This document shows positions 32,114-32,516 of a stretch of 32,516 bases of DNA, one piece after another; within the stretch, counting starts at the first letter, position 1, and every line of letters begins with the position of its first letter. The translations under genes were made by a program, and so were the position numbers. Source of the stretch: Flavobacterium sp. (GTDB lineage: Bacteria > Bacteroidota > Bacteroidia > Flavobacteriales > Flavobacteriaceae); assembly GCF_024305175.1 (NCBI RefSeq), contig NZ_JAMWYY010000034.1, forward strand, positions 1 to 32,516. The letters are read 5' to 3'. The notes beneath the pieces were generated by a model that worked only from the letters and a program-made list of their open reading frames with translations, was not told the origin of the DNA and ran no database searches.

Positions 32114-32516
32114 ATGAAAAAAATTTACTTTGCTGCACTTGTTATCGGGTTTGCATTAAACACCCGTGCGCAGGAAAACATTAATTTTGAAACCGGGGGA
32201 GCAGGTTTGGATTACACTTGGAACATATTTGAAAATGACACCAACCCGGCACTGGAATATGTAGCTAACCCAAGCATGACCGGAATCAATACATCGGCTA
32301 CGGTTGCAAAATATACGGTACTGGCAACAGGTATGCCATGGGCAGGATGCGAAACATCTCATGATAACGGAATGGCAGATTTTGTTTTAACTGCTGATAA
32401 TGCTATCGTTAAAATTATGGTATATAAATCGGTAATCAGCGATGTGGGCATAAAGCTGGTAACACCTACCGGGGCGGCCCTGCCAGAAATAAAAGTACCA
32501 AATACTGTTGTAAACC
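32114..32516 (+). CDS. Secreted protein, 5' part only, runs off the window
   Basis: An open frame of 134 codons begins with ATG at 32114 and has no stop before the window ends. The N-terminus KKIYFAALVIGFALNTRAQ is a signal peptide, with probable cleavage after AQ. The mature region starts ENINFETGGAGLDYTWNIFENDTNPAL, then NPSMTGINTSATVAKY and GMPWAGCETSH. This resembles the beta-sandwich, carbohydrate-binding-like N-termini of T9SS-exported flavobacterial proteins, often attached to glycoside hydrolases. Whether a catalytic domain or sorting tail follows cannot be seen. Confidence 0.8.
   Translation, partial: MKKIYFAALVIGFALNTRAQENINFETGGAGLDYTWNIFENDTNPALEYVANPSMTGINTSATVAKYTVLATGMPWAGCETSHDNGMADFVLTADNAIVKIMVYKSVISDVGIKLVTPTGAALPEIKVPNTVVN

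Noticed and set aside
1..32516. CRISPR arrays, insertion sequences, prophage genes, rRNA genes, toxin-antitoxin pairs
   Set aside because: I looked for regularly spaced direct repeats, transposase or integrase motifs and long terminal repeats on both strands and found none. The only regularly spaced repeats are the short GTGGT boxes before mraZ.

Overview
The window looks like chromosomal DNA of a gliding-lineage flavobacterium (Bacteroidota, Flavobacteriaceae, most likely Flavobacterium or a close relative). The evidence is the gliding genes gldB and gldC, a secreted protease with a type IX secretion (T9SS) sorting tail, the very long FtsZ and long MraY typical of the phylum, several promoters with the Bacteroidota -10 box TAnnTTTG, and almost no Shine-Dalgarno sites. 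Nothing points to a plasmid, phage, insertion sequence or CRISPR array.

Layout. (1) 1-2500: a DnaQ-like exonuclease/GIY-YIG fusion (+), an AT-rich unknown lipoprotein (-), a terminator, tRNA-Arg(CCG) (-) and a GatB/YqeY-domain protein (-). (2) 2536-18397: the complete minus-strand division and cell-wall (dcw) cluster, in transcription order mraZ-rsmH-ftsL-ftsI-murE-mraY-murD-ftsW-murG-murC-ftsQ-ftsA-ftsZ. It begins at a promoter carrying an MraZ-type operator array and ends in a strong terminator after ftsZ. murF, murB and ddl are not in it. (3) 18398-20105: the divergent promoter region, an alpha/beta hydrolase and the ribosome-assembly GTPase EngB (+). (4) 20109-21994: a GNAT acetyltransferase and the gldB-gldC operon (-). 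(5) 22029-27408: NAD synthetase, an orphan LuxR-type response regulator, a DUF6702-like exported protein with an M1 metallopeptidase, and TatA with a PAP2 phosphatase (+). (6) 27367-28008: an O-methyltransferase (-) whose 3' end overlaps the PAP2 gene. (7) 28138-32516: a T9SS serine protease, RlmN, a polyprenyl diphosphate synthase, and the 5' part of another secreted protein that runs off the window (+).

How the genes work together. The dcw block couples lipid I/II synthesis (MurC, MurD, MurE, MraY, MurG) with septal glycan polymerisation and cross-linking (FtsW, FtsI) and with Z-ring assembly (FtsQ, FtsL, FtsA, FtsZ). It is probably under MraZ autocontrol. The DNPR signature in MurE indicates meso-diaminopimelate peptidoglycan. 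The polyprenyl synthase (quinone side chain or lipid carrier) and the PAP2 phosphatase may also touch lipid-carrier metabolism, but that is inference.

I found no convincing new multi-gene system; most of the window is conserved core genome. The points most worth a second look are the phased MraZ boxes, TAnnTTTG boxes so close to start codons that transcripts would be leaderless or nearly so, a terminator ending exactly at the GNAT start codon, the AT-rich orphan lipoprotein beside the tRNA, the exonuclease/GIY-YIG fusion, and the divergent orphan response regulator.
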